NCBI RefSeq assembly: GCF_900111835.1
Contig: NZ_FOJP01000011.1
Coordinates: 168,180-232,179, forward strand
Direction of reading: 5' to 3'
From: Metapseudomonas otitidis
GTDB lineage: Bacteria; Pseudomonadota; Gammaproteobacteria; Pseudomonadales; Pseudomonadaceae
DNA: 64,000 nucleotides
The translations under genes and the position numbers were made by a program. The notes beneath the pieces are model-generated. The model made no database searches, was not told where the DNA came from, and saw only the letters and a list, made by a program, of their open reading frames with translations. This document shows, one piece after another, positions 27,930 through 36,897 of this stretch (its first letter is position 1; each line of letters begins with the position of its first letter).

Positions 27930-28360
27930 GGTGTTTCTCCTTGTGGCGGTGGCCCGCAGCGGGGCGATTGGGGCGCCGTATCACCCCCGGGTCGTTGGCG
28001 GGTGGGTACGGGCGCTGCCGCCACTATCGGTGAGCGCACAGGGCGTCGGCTTGCATCGATGTGCTCGATTGGGAGGGCGGGGGATCGACGGCGGCGGACG
28101 CGGGGAGGGCAGGTGTGCCCTGAGGCGGTTCCGGCGTTTTCAGGAAGCGTGCGGGGTGCTCTGAAAGACCCGTTCCAGAGGGGTTGGATGGTTCGGGTGG
28201 CACGTCATTGAAGCAGGTGTGCGACACCCTGGCTTGTACATTTGTTCTTATTTCCGTGTCGCGTGGTTAACGCTTGAGATGGGAATTTCTTTCATCTAGG
28301 TTGAAAAAGTTCCGCTGAAAAGCGGCCCTGTTTCCGCCTGTTCGACGACGAGTTGCCACC
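27930..28360. other. 431-base divergent intergenic region
   Basis: No gene is supported. It holds divergent promoters for ycaC and the signalling operon at 28361. An inverted repeat with 7-bp arms, GCGACAC (28221-28227) and GTGTCGC (28256-28262), encloses an AT-rich TTGTACATTTGTTCTTATTT stretch, the most promoter-like part, and could be an operator for the downstream operon. Nothing else stands out. Confidence 0.4.
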
Positions 28361-29338
28361 ATGATCCGCCTGGGTGACGCCTGGATTTCGCTGGAGCGAA
28401 GAGAAGCCTTCCTGAACGGTGCCCCGGTGCGCCTGGGCAGCCGCGCCTTCGATGTGCTGGAAGCCCTGCTCGCCGCCCCCAACCGCCTGGTGACCAAGGC
28501 CGAGTTGCTGCAGGCGGCGTGGCCCGACCTGGTGGTGGAGGAGAACAACCTGCAGGTGCAGGTCTCGGCCCTTCGCAAGCACCTGGGCCTGGATGCGCGC
28601 CTGCTGGAAACGGTGCCGCGCCGGGGCTATCGCCTCAACCTGCAGGCAACCGTGGTGGCGGCCGCCGAACCGCCTGTCCGACCGGTGCCCGCTGCGCCGG
28701 TCGGGCGCGCCGACGTGCATGTCATCGACGACGAGCCGGCCGTGCGCACGGCGCTGGTCCGCCAGCTGCGCTCGGCGGGTATCGAAGCCACGGCCTATGC
28801 CTCGGCGCCCGAGTTCCTCGCCCGCTGCCCCTGTGATCGCCCCGGCTGCCTGCTGCTGGACGTGCGCCTGCGCGAGGGCAGCGGCTTCGACCTGCAGGAC
28901 GAACTGGCCCGGCGCGGCGTGCCGTTGTCGGTGGTGTTCATGAGCGGCTTCGGCACCATCGACATGTCGGTCAAGGCCATGAAGGCCGGCGCCGAGGGCT
29001 TCCTCACCAAACCGGTGGACGAGGCCCAGTTGCTGGCGGCGGTGGGCGAGGCCATGGGCCGGGCCTGCATCCTCCACCAGCAGCGCCATGCCCGGCAGGC
29101 GGTGCAGGCGCGCTATGCCAGCCTCACCCCACGGGAGCGCGACGTGTTCCGACTGCTGCTGGAGGGCCGCCAGAACCGCGACATCGCCCAGCAGCTCGGC
29201 CTGCAGGACGTGACGGTGAAGATGCATAAAAAGCACGTCATGACAAAACTCGGCGCGAGCAACCTGATACACCTGCTCGTGGCGGGCCGCACGCTGGGGA
29301 TGCTGCCCCAGTTCGACCCGGTCGCCGAACCGGCCTGA
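28361..29338 (+). CDS. response regulator with winged-helix, receiver and LuxR-type HTH domains
   Basis: A 325-residue protein with three recognisable domains. Residues 1-97 are an OmpR/CadC-type winged helix (RLGSRAFDVLEALL, VSALRKHLGL and VETVPRRGYRL-like ending). Residues about 115-230 are a receiver with DDEP acidic pocket, phospho-acceptor Asp167 (LLLDVRL) and a KP switch lysine (FLTKPVD). Residues about 258-315 are a LuxR/FixJ HTH (LTPRERDVFRLLLEG, VTVKMHKKHVMTKLG). FixJ/TodT-like regulators normally have only the last two; a second DNA-binding domain in front is unusual. It heads an operon with a lone receiver and a giant sensor kinase. Confidence 0.9.
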   Translation: MIRLGDAWISLERREAFLNGAPVRLGSRAFDVLEALLAAPNRLVTKAELLQAAWPDLVVEENNLQVQVSALRKHLGLDARLLETVPRRGYRLNLQATVVAAAEPPVRPVPAAPVGRADVHVIDDEPAVRTALVRQLRSAGIEATAYASAPEFLARCPCDRPGCLLLDVRLREGSGFDLQDELARRGVPLSVVFMSGFGTIDMSVKAMKAGAEGFLTKPVDEAQLLAAVGEAMGRACILHQQRHARQAVQARYASLTPRERDVFRLLLEGRQNRDIAQQLGLQDVTVKMHKKHVMTKLGASNLIHLLVAGRTLGMLPQFDPVAEPA

Positions 29339-29384
29339 CCCGGCATGCACGCCGCCATCCCCTGTCCTCTGCCCAGGGCTAGCC

Positions 29385-29750
29385 ATGAAGGTCGTGTGCG
29401 TCGTCGACGACGAACCCAAGGTCCGCAAGAGCCTCGACAACCTGTTGCGCTCGGTCGGCCTGCGCGCCGTGTGCTTCGAGTCCGGCGAGGCCTTCCTCGC
29501 CTCACGCTGGCCGGAGCAGGCCGATGCGCTGCTGCTCGATGTGCGCATGCCTGGCCTGAAGGGCGCTGAGGTGCAGGCGCTGCTGGCCGAGCGCCGCTGC
29601 CCGCTGCCGGTCATCTGCATGTCCGCCGAGGCGGGCGCGCAGGGCGCCGAGTCGGCCCTTGCCCGCGGCGCCCATGCCTTTCTCGCCAAGCCCTTCAGTG
29701 CCGAGGCGTTGCTGGCCGCGCTGGCGGGCCTGCCCGGGTGGGCTGCGTGA
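29385..29750 (+). CDS. stand-alone receiver-domain protein
   Basis: A 121-residue single-domain response regulator (CheY-like): VVDDEPKVRKSL acidic pocket, phospho-acceptor Asp52 (LLLDVRMPG) and AFLAKPFS with the conserved lysine. It has no output domain. It sits 46 bases after the fused regulator and its 3' end overlaps the sensor kinase start, so it is probably an additional phospho-acceptor in that system, either a branch, a sink or a relay step. Confidence 0.92.
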   Translation: MKVVCVVDDEPKVRKSLDNLLRSVGLRAVCFESGEAFLASRWPEQADALLLDVRMPGLKGAEVQALLAERRCPLPVICMSAEAGAQGAESALARGAHAFLAKPFSAEALLAALAGLPGWAA

Positions 29751-32700
29751 GCCCGCCGCCACTGCTGCATGACTTGCCCGACGCTCTGGCCGCCTGCTTC
29801 GACGAGCACTGGCTGGCCCGTGTCGATTGGCAGCCCCTGGACCGCAACGGCGAGCTGAGCCGCTGGCGGGTGCGCGACAGCCGTGCCGGCCGCCAGTGGC
29901 TGGTGGTGCGTGCAGGCCCCCAGGCCGCCCATTGGGAACTGGCCGGGCTGGATCATGAATACGCCCTGGGTTCGCGGCTGGACACGGCCTGGGCGTTGCT
30001 GCCGGTGGCGCGCCTGGGTGGCGCCGACGGCACCCTGCTGGTGCTGGACGACGACGCTGGCATGCCGCTCTCCCTCACCTGCCGCGAGCCCCTGGCGGTG
30101 GAGCCCTTCCTGCGCCTTGCCCTGGCCGCCGCCCAGGCGCTGGGCAAGGTCCATCGCAGCGGCCTGGCGCACCGCAACCTGTGCCCGGACAACCTGTTCC
30201 TGATGCCCGACGGGCGCATCCGCCTCACCGGCTTCGGCAAGGCTGGCGCCCTGGAAAACGCCGCTCCCGGGAGCCCGGCCCTCAACGATCGGCAACTGGC
30301 CTACCTGCCGCCGGAGCGCGACGGCACGCCCGAGGCCGACCTCTATGCCCTGGGGGTGTGCTTCTTCCAATGGCTCACCGGGCGCTACCCCTTCGTCGCG
30401 GGCGACCCGCTGGAGTGGCAGCACCGCCATGCAGCCGTCGCCGCGCCCGCACCTTCGCAGTTGCGGTCCGGCGTGCCCGCCGCAGTGGATGCGCTGCTGG
30501 CCGCCATGCTGGCCAAGCAGGCCGACGCCCGGCCGCGCCAGGCGATCCAGGTGGAGAGCGAGCTGCGCCGTTGCCTGGAGGCCTGGCGCGAAGGCGCCGC
30601 GCTGCACCGGACGGCAGGCGGTGCTGCGTTGCTGGTGGCCCGTGAGGCCGAACTGGCGACCCTGGCCGCCGCCCGCGAACGCCTGCGCAAAGGGCAGGGC
30701 GGGGCCGTGCTGGTGGCGGGCGAGGCCGGCATCGGCAAGACCTCGCTGATGCGCCGCTTCCGCCGCGAGGAGGATGACGCCAGCGTGCTGTTCGCCAGCA
30801 CCAAATGCGAACTGTCCCGCCGCCGCGCGCCCTACGAGGCCCTGGCCGGGCTGTTCGGCGGCCTGTGCGAGCGCCTGCTGGCCGAAACACCGGCCCAGGC
30901 CCAGCGCTGGCGTGAACACCTGCAGGGCGTGGTGGGCACCCATGCCCAGCGGGTGGTGCGCCTCATTCCGCCGCTGGCGCCCTTGCTGGGGGATGGCCGT
31001 TTGCCGGCCGAGGCATTGCCGCCCAGCGAAGCGCGGCGTTACCTGCACGGCGTGCTGCAACGGCTGCTGGGCGCCCTGGCCCGGCGGGAGCATCCCTTGC
31101 TGCTGTTCGTCGACGACCTGCAGTGGATCGACGAGGAGAGCCGCGACTTCCTCTGCGAGCTGGCCCCTTCGGCCTTCGACCACTGCCTGCTGGTGCTCGC
31201 CTACCGGCCTGCCGAATGCCGGGCGGGCAGCCTTGCCGCGCCGTTGTTGGCCGCATGCGAGGGGCTTGGCGAGCGCTGTGTGCGCATCGACCTGGCGCCC
31301 CTGGGCGCGCAGGGCATCGGCGACCTGCTGGGCGCCGGCCTTAGCCTGCAGCCCGAGGCCCATGCCCGCCTGGCCGGGCACCTGGAGCAACAGGGGCACG
31401 GCAACCCGCTGTACCTCACCCAGTTCGCCGCCCTGCTGCGCGAGGCCGGCGATACGCCGCTGATGGCCGACGGCCCGGTGGTGGACGTGGCCAGCCTGCT
31501 GGAGGTTCGCCTGCGGCGCCTGCCGGAGAGCACCCGGGAATTGCTGGGTGCGCTGGCCCTGCTGGGCAACCGCACGCCGCTGGACGAACTGGCCCAGGCC
31601 AGCGGCCTGCCCGCCGATACCGTGGCCCATCACCTGCACCCCGCGCGAGAGGCCGGCCTGCTGGAGGAGCAGGCGGAGGGCCTGGCCTTCGCCCACGACG
31701 CCTTGCTGGAGTCGGTGCGCGGGCAACTGCCGGCGCAGCGCCAGGCCGGCATGCACGCCGGCTTCGCCCGCCAGTTGCTGGCCGGGCTGGCCACGCAGGC
31801 CCCCGCTGCGGCGGTGTTCCGGGTGGCCGCCCAGGTGCTGCGGGTGACCCCGGCCACGCTGGATGCCGAGGACCGGCGCCGCTTCGTCGACCTGCTGCTG
31901 CGTGCCGCCTGCCTGGCCGCCGACGCCGTCGCTCCCGGTCCGTTGCTGGACTACCTGCACCAGGCCGGGGCCCTGCTGCAGGGGCTGGACGACCCGGCCC
32001 GTGCCCGAGAGGTGGAGCTGTTGCACGTCCACGGGCTCATACTCGGCGCCGACTACCTGGCGGCCGATACCCGCCTGCAAGCGCGGCTGGCCGACACGGC
32101 GGATGCCCTGGAACGCATCGCCCTGCAGCGCCTGCGGGTGGAGATCCACTGCCTGCGGGGTGACTACCCCGGTGCCCTTGCGTGTGTCGCCGCCGCCCTG
32201 GCCGAGCGTGGCGTGGTGTTCCCCTGTGCGCCCACGCCGGAGCAGGCCGCCGAAGCCTGGCAGGCCCTGCTGGCCGAACTGGACGGCCGTCCGCCGGCGT
32301 ACTTTGCCGAGCTGCCCGAGGCGCAGGATGCCGAGGCGCTGGCGGTGATGGAGCTGCTGGCCGCGCTGGTGGTGCCCGGGTCGTTCATCCAGCCGAACCT
32401 GATGCTGCTGGCCACCGCGCGCATCGCCCACATGGCCCTGCAGCACGGGCTCAGCGCAGCGGCCGTGCAGGCCCTGGCGTGGCTCGGCGTGGCAGCGGCC
32501 GAACGCTTCGAATGCCATGCCGAAGGCTTTGCCTTCAGTGCCGTGGCGCGGCGACTGGCGGAGCAGCCGGCCTATGCCGCCAGTCGCGTCTCGGCCCTGG
32601 TGGCTCTGGACCAGGTGAGCGTCTGGACCCAGTCGCTGCCCTTCGCCCTGGAATGCGCCGAGCAGGCCTACCGCGCCAGCCTGGCCCAGGGCTCGCCCAG

Positions 32701-35158
32701 CTTTGCCTGCTACGCCAACAACCACATCGTCTCGGACCTGCTGGTGCTGGGCGCCCCCATCGAACGCATGCTGGGGCAGATCGACAGCGGCCTGGAACTG
32801 GCGCGCAACCTGGAGTTCCTCGACGCGCAGACCATCCTCCACGCCCAGGCCCGCTACATCCGTCGGCTGGCCGGGGAGGGCGGCGGTCACCTGCCGATCC
32901 CGGACGTGGAGATCCTGCGCCAGCGGGTGGCGTGGAGCCACATGGGCCCGCTGCGCTTCTGGTGGAGCCTGTTCGAAGGCCTGCTGGCCTTCCTCGAAGG
33001 GCAGCTGGAAGAGGCGGCCGTGCACCTGGACGCCGCCTGGGCGCTGACCTGGTCCGCGCCGGTGCACATCCACCAGATCGACCTGGCGATGTTCAGCGTG
33101 CTCAACCGCGCCGCCCTGCAGACCGCCACCGGCCGGCCGCAGGACTACGCCGAGCCGCTGCGCCGCCTGCGCCTTTGGGCGGCGCTGAACCCGCGCTATT
33201 TCGCCGACCGCCTGGCCCTGGCCGAGGCCGAGGTGGCCCGCGCCGAAGGCGACCCGGTGCGGGCGCTGCGCCTCTACGAACGCGCCATCGCCTGTGCCGA
33301 AGCCTGTGGTGCCATCCACCTCAAGGGCCTGAGCCACGAGCTGGCGGCCCGCTGCCACGAAGCGCTGGAGCTGCCCGGCACCGCCCGTGAGCACCTGCGC
33401 CAGGCCCATGCCGCCTGGCGGCGCTGGGGCGCCCACACCCTGGCGGTGCAACTGGAGCAGGCCCACCCCTTCCTCTGCGAGGGCAGCAGCGTGGGGGATG
33501 GGCCCCGACCGGCTGCCGAGCAGCTGGACCGGCTGTCCATCACCCGCGCCTGCCAGGCGCTGTCCCGCGAGATCGAGCCCGCCGCGCTGATCGAGACGCT
33601 GCTGGCCAACGCCGCGATGCACGCCGGTGCCGGCTACGTCGCGCTGCTGCTCCACGAGGGTGGGAACCTGCACGTGGAAGCCTGCGGCCAGGCCGACCAC
33701 GATGGGGTGACGGTGCGCCTGCAGCCCGAGGCGGAGGCCGCCCAGCTGGCGCCCCTGGGCCTGGTGCGCGAGGCCCTAGAACGGCGCGAACCGGTGCTGG
33801 TGGAAGGCCCCTACGCCCTGCGCTGCTACACCGGTGACCCCTACCTGGGGCAGCTGGAGAACGGCACCGTGCTGTGCCTGCCGCTGCTCAAGCAGCGCGA
33901 GGTGGTGGGCGCGTTGTACCTGGAGAACCGCCTCACCACCGGCGCCATCGACCCGGCCCGCATCGACCTGCTGGCGCTGCTGGCGGCCCAGGCAGCGATT
34001 TCCCTCAGCCATGCCCGGCTCTATGGCGACCTGCTGGCGGAGAACCGCCGGCGCCGCGACAGCGAGAGCACCCTGCGGCGTACCCAGGCGCTGCTGGCCC
34101 TGGGGCAGGAGGTGAGCCGCTACGGCACCTTCGTCTGGCGGGTGGGGCGGGAGCCGTCGTTCTGGTCCGCCGCACTGGTGGCCGAACTGCGCCTGGAGGC
34201 CCCGGCCGACGGCGCCTACCTCAGCCAGCCCGGCGCCCTGGTGCATGCCGACGACCGTGCGCGCTTCGGCCAGGCCCTGGAAACCGCCCTGGCCGAGCGG
34301 CAGGGTGCGCGCCTGGAGTTCCGTAGCGTCTCCATGGACGGTTCGCCGCGTTACCTGGAGCTGGTGCTGGAGCCCGCCGAACACGAGACCTTCATCGGCG
34401 TGGTCTCCGACGTGACCGAGCGGCGTCGCACCGAGGCCGAGCTGCGCGCGGCGCGCAGCGAGCTGGACCGTACCTCCCAGGCCACCATCCTCGGCGAGCT
34501 GGCAGCCTCCATCTCCCACGAGATCAACCAGCCCCTGGCCGCCATTCTTTCCAATGCCGGCGCCAGCATCCGCTGGCTGGAGCGCGACTCGCCCTCGGTG
34601 GAGGAGGCCCTGGAGGGCCTGCGCGACATCCTCGCTGAGTGCCGTCGCGCTGCCGATATCGTCCGTGCCACCCGCGCCCTCGCCCGTCAGGCACCGAGCC
34701 AGCGGCGCCCCCTGGCATTGGGCAAGGTCATCCGCCAGGTGCTGGCGATCACCCGCGCCGAGCTGGACGACAAGCACGTGGACGTCAGCCTGCGGCTGGC
34801 CAGCGGCGTCACCGTCGAGGGCGACGCCATCCAGCTGCAGCAGGTGATGCGCAACCTGATCCAGAACGCCGTGGAGGCCATGCAGTGCCAGCCGCCCAGC
34901 ACCCGTCGGCTGGTGCTGGAGAGCCAGGTCCTCGGCAGCGAGGTGCTGGTGCTGGTGGAAGACAACGGCCCGGGCGTGGCCGAGGAAGCCCAGGGGCGCA
35001 TCTTCCAGGCCTTCTTCAGCACCAAGGCCAGCGGCATGGGCATGGGGCTGGCCATCTGCGAGTCGATCCTCTGCGCCCATGGTGGGCGGCTCGGCGCGAT
35101 CCGTGGCCGACGCGGCGAGAGCCTGTTCTTCTTCACCCTGCCGCTGGCGGCCGGGTGA
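29738..35158 (+). CDS. giant hybrid sensor kinase: pseudokinase - AAA ATPase - helical repeats - GAF - PAS - histidine kinase
   Basis: An 1806-residue protein of the 'Ser/Thr kinase-ATPase-histidine kinase' architecture. The N-terminal kinase-like domain (1-285) has degenerate catalysis: the HRD loop reads H145-R-N-L-C and DFG reads G165-F-G, so it is probably a pseudokinase. The AAA/STAND ATPase follows with Walker A GEAGIGKTS (328-336) and Walker B ending in Asp459-Asp460. A long alpha-helical TPR-like region (about 600-1260) leads to GAF (about 1269-1425), PAS-like (about 1458-1570) and a histidine kinase with phospho-acceptor His1594 (SISHEINQPLA), N-box RNLIQNAVEA, DNGPGV and GMGMGLAI. 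No membrane segment is seen, so it senses in the cytosol. Start GTG at 29738, or GTG at 29747, which would give a 4-base GTGA overlap. Confidence 0.92.
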   Translation: MGCVSPPPLLHDLPDALAACFDEHWLARVDWQPLDRNGELSRWRVRDSRAGRQWLVVRAGPQAAHWELAGLDHEYALGSRLDTAWALLPVARLGGADGTLLVLDDDAGMPLSLTCREPLAVEPFLRLALAAAQALGKVHRSGLAHRNLCPDNLFLMPDGRIRLTGFGKAGALENAAPGSPALNDRQLAYLPPERDGTPEADLYALGVCFFQWLTGRYPFVAGDPLEWQHRHAAVAAPAPSQLRSGVPAAVDALLAAMLAKQADARPRQAIQVESELRRCLEAWREGAALHRTAGGAALLVAREAELATLAAARERLRKGQGGAVLVAGEAGIGKTSLMRRFRREEDDASVLFASTKCELSRRRAPYEALAGLFGGLCERLLAETPAQAQRWREHLQGVVGTHAQRVVRLIPPLAPLLGDGRLPAEALPPSEARRYLHGVLQRLLGALARREHPLLLFVDDLQWIDEESRDFLCELAPSAFDHCLLVLAYRPAECRAGSLAAPLLAACEGLGERCVRIDLAPLGAQGIGDLLGAGLSLQPEAHARLAGHLEQQGHGNPLYLTQFAALLREAGDTPLMADGPVVDVASLLEVRLRRLPESTRELLGALALLGNRTPLDELAQASGLPADTVAHHLHPAREAGLLEEQAEGLAFAHDALLESVRGQLPAQRQAGMHAGFARQLLAGLATQAPAAAVFRVAAQVLRVTPATLDAEDRRRFVDLLLRAACLAADAVAPGPLLDYLHQAGALLQGLDDPARAREVELLHVHGLILGADYLAADTRLQARLADTADALERIALQRLRVEIHCLRGDYPGALACVAAALAERGVVFPCAPTPEQAAEAWQALLAELDGRPPAYFAELPEAQDAEALAVMELLAALVVPGSFIQPNLMLLATARIAHMALQHGLSAAAVQALAWLGVAAAERFECHAEGFAFSAVARRLAEQPAYAASRVSALVALDQVSVWTQSLPFALECAEQAYRASLAQGSPSFACYANNHIVSDLLVLGAPIERMLGQIDSGLELARNLEFLDAQTILHAQARYIRRLAGEGGGHLPIPDVEILRQRVAWSHMGPLRFWWSLFEGLLAFLEGQLEEAAVHLDAAWALTWSAPVHIHQIDLAMFSVLNRAALQTATGRPQDYAEPLRRLRLWAALNPRYFADRLALAEAEVARAEGDPVRALRLYERAIACAEACGAIHLKGLSHELAARCHEALELPGTAREHLRQAHAAWRRWGAHTLAVQLEQAHPFLCEGSSVGDGPRPAAEQLDRLSITRACQALSREIEPAALIETLLANAAMHAGAGYVALLLHEGGNLHVEACGQADHDGVTVRLQPEAEAAQLAPLGLVREALERREPVLVEGPYALRCYTGDPYLGQLENGTVLCLPLLKQREVVGALYLENRLTTGAIDPARIDLLALLAAQAAISLSHARLYGDLLAENRRRRDSESTLRRTQALLALGQEVSRYGTFVWRVGREPSFWSAALVAELRLEAPADGAYLSQPGALVHADDRARFGQALETALAERQGARLEFRSVSMDGSPRYLELVLEPAEHETFIGVVSDVTERRRTEAELRAARSELDRTSQATILGELAASISHEINQPLAAILSNAGASIRWLERDSPSVEEALEGLRDILAECRRAADIVRATRALARQAPSQRRPLALGKVIRQVLAITRAELDDKHVDVSLRLASGVTVEGDAIQLQQVMRNLIQNAVEAMQCQPPSTRRLVLESQVLGSEVLVLVEDNGPGVAEEAQGRIFQAFFSTKASGMGMGLAICESILCAHGGRLGAIRGRRGESLFFFTLPLAAG

Positions 35159-35244
35159 GGGCGGTTTAAGGGTTTTTCAGGTTCGCCAAAGGACGCCTCG
35201 GCTGCCGCCGGGCGAGGCTCTGCCCATCCCCAAGGAGAGCCGCC

Positions 35245-35778
35245 ATGACCGCACTGACGCTCGTCGCCGACACCGCCCTGGATGCCGAGACCTACCGCCT
35301 GACCCAACGCCTGCAGTCCGCCCTGGAGGGCGCGCCCCAAGGCGATGGCTCGGTGCTTTCGTCCCTCAGCCGGCAACTCTGCGACCACCTGCTGGCGCGC
35401 TACCGGGGCGCCGAGCGCACCTCTGGTGAACGGGCCGCGCTGTCGCCCTGGCAGGAGAAGCGGGCCAAGGAGATCCTCGCCCGCAGCCTGCACAGCCGCC
35501 TGCTGATCGCCGACGTGGCGCAGCAGTGCGCCATGTCCCGCAGCCACTTCTCCCGCGCGTTCAAGAAGACCACCGGCCTTTCGCCCCAGGAATGGACCCT
35601 GGACCTGCGCGTGCGCACCGCGAAGCAGCTGCTGGCCGAGGACCGCCTGTCCATCGCCCAGGTCAGCCTGGAATGCGGCTTCGCCGACCAGGCCCATTTC
35701 AGCCGCACCTTCAGCCGCCTGGTGGGCATGACGCCCAAGCACTGGCGCCAGCTCAATCGCGAGCAGGCCCGCGCCTGA
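35245..35778 (+). CDS. short AraC-family regulator
   Basis: A 177-residue protein with an 70-residue N-terminal lead of unknown fold and a C-terminal AraC DNA-binding domain (VAQQCAMSRSHFSRAFKKTTG and VSLECGFADQAHFSRTFSRLVGMTP). It lacks an arabinose-type sensor. AAGGAGAG precedes the ATG. It lies 86 bases after the sensor kinase and may be part of its regulon or operon. It is similar to the product at 26882-27325. Confidence 0.9.
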   Translation: MTALTLVADTALDAETYRLTQRLQSALEGAPQGDGSVLSSLSRQLCDHLLARYRGAERTSGERAALSPWQEKRAKEILARSLHSRLLIADVAQQCAMSRSHFSRAFKKTTGLSPQEWTLDLRVRTAKQLLAEDRLSIAQVSLECGFADQAHFSRTFSRLVGMTPKHWRQLNREQARA

Positions 35779-35817
35779 CTGTCTTCAGGGATATGGCCCT
35801 GGGGATAGGGTGGCGGT

Positions 35818-36762
35818 TCACGTCCGTTGCCGCCGGCCCTTGCGGGGTTCGGGTTGCGGCGGCTCCCCGGTCTCGCGCCAGCGCCTGAGCAGCATTTCGA
35901 TGAACAGCTCGGCGGTGCTGGAAAGCGGCTCGCCGTCGCGGCGGACCAGGCCGATGGTGCGTTCGATATGCGGGGGCGGCAGGTCCCGTGAGCAGAGGTT
36001 CTCGTGCTCGGCGTCGGGCATCGCCATGCGCGGCAGGATGGCCACGCCGAGGCCGCTCTCCACCAGGCCCAGGGAGGTGGACAGGTGCTGCACTTCGTAG
36101 AAGCCGTTGAGGCGGATGCCGTGGCCGGAGAGGGCGCTGTCCAGCAGCATGCGGTTGCCGCTGTCGCGGCTGACGGTGATCAGCCGGACGTTCTGCAGGT
36201 CCGGCCAGCCCACTTCCGGTAGCGCGGCCAGCGGGTGGTCGCTGCGCATGGCGAGGACGAACGGGTCCCGCAGCAGCGGGGTGAAGCTCACGTCCGGGTG
36301 CTGGGCGCTGATCATGTTGATACCGAAATCGGCGTCGCCGCTCACCACCCGTTCCAGCCCTTCGTTGGCACTGACGTCGAGGATGCGGATGCGGATGCCC
36401 GGATAGGCCTCGTTGAACACGCGGATGACGCTGGGCAGGAAGTAGAACGCTGCGGTGGGAATGCAGGCGATGGTGACGGTGCCCTTCTGGTGGGTCTTCA
36501 GCTCGCGGATGCCCTGCAGCGACGACTCGTAGTCCTCCAGCATGCGCCGTGCACGGGGCAGATAGTCCTTGCCCACCTCGGTCAGCCAGGTGCGCCGTGT
36601 GGTGCGCTCCAGCAGCTTGGCGCCGAGGGTTTCCTCCAGCTTCTGCAAACGACGGGAGAGGGCGGGCTGGGACAGGTGCAGGGCCTGGGCGGCTTCCTGG
36701 AAGGACTGCGATTCGGCCACCCGGACGAAGGCGGCAAGGTCAAGGAACTCTATTCGATGCAT
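35818..36762 (-). CDS. LysR-family regulator, probable controller of the divergent PrpF/GalD-like gene
   Basis: A 314-residue LTTR: N-terminal HTH (FVRVAESQSFQEAAQALHLSQPALSRRLQKLE) and an effector-binding domain, with a basic tail (EPRKGRRQRT). It is divergent from the tautomerase gene at 36898 across 135 AT-rich bases, the classical arrangement for an LTTR acting on its neighbour, here a tricarboxylate-type catabolic and uptake set. Confidence 0.92.
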   Translation of the reverse strand: MHRIEFLDLAAFVRVAESQSFQEAAQALHLSQPALSRRLQKLEETLGAKLLERTTRRTWLTEVGKDYLPRARRMLEDYESSLQGIRELKTHQKGTVTIACIPTAAFYFLPSVIRVFNEAYPGIRIRILDVSANEGLERVVSGDADFGINMISAQHPDVSFTPLLRDPFVLAMRSDHPLAALPEVGWPDLQNVRLITVSRDSGNRMLLDSALSGHGIRLNGFYEVQHLSTSLGLVESGLGVAILPRMAMPDAEHENLCSRDLPPPHIERTIGLVRRDGEPLSSTAELFIEMLLRRWRETGEPPQPEPRKGRRQRT

Positions 36763-36897
36763 GAAAAGTCAGCCCGTTTGCTGGTTTGTGCATTAATCCG
36801 ATTTGGTTATTTATCGTGGTCGATATTTGCATTTGAAGCATTAAAACGGCGCTGACAAGCTCTGTCCATCGTTGAAACGGTCATGGGTTAGACCAAG
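36763..36897. promoter_or_regulatory. divergent promoter region of the LysR and tautomerase genes
   Basis: This 135-base stretch is strongly AT-rich relative to its surroundings and contains two GCATTAA copies (around 36791 and 36837) and the palindrome-like TTATCGTGGTCGATA. It is the expected place for LysR operator sites; no single site can be assigned. Confidence 0.4.

Noticed and set aside
28292-33700. Very long open frame on the minus strand (about 1800 codons) opposite the sensor kinase gene
   Set aside because: Its translation is low-complexity (Q, G, H, A, R rich) with no domain, and it mirrors the codon bias of the real plus-strand gene; typical antisense openness in high-GC DNA.
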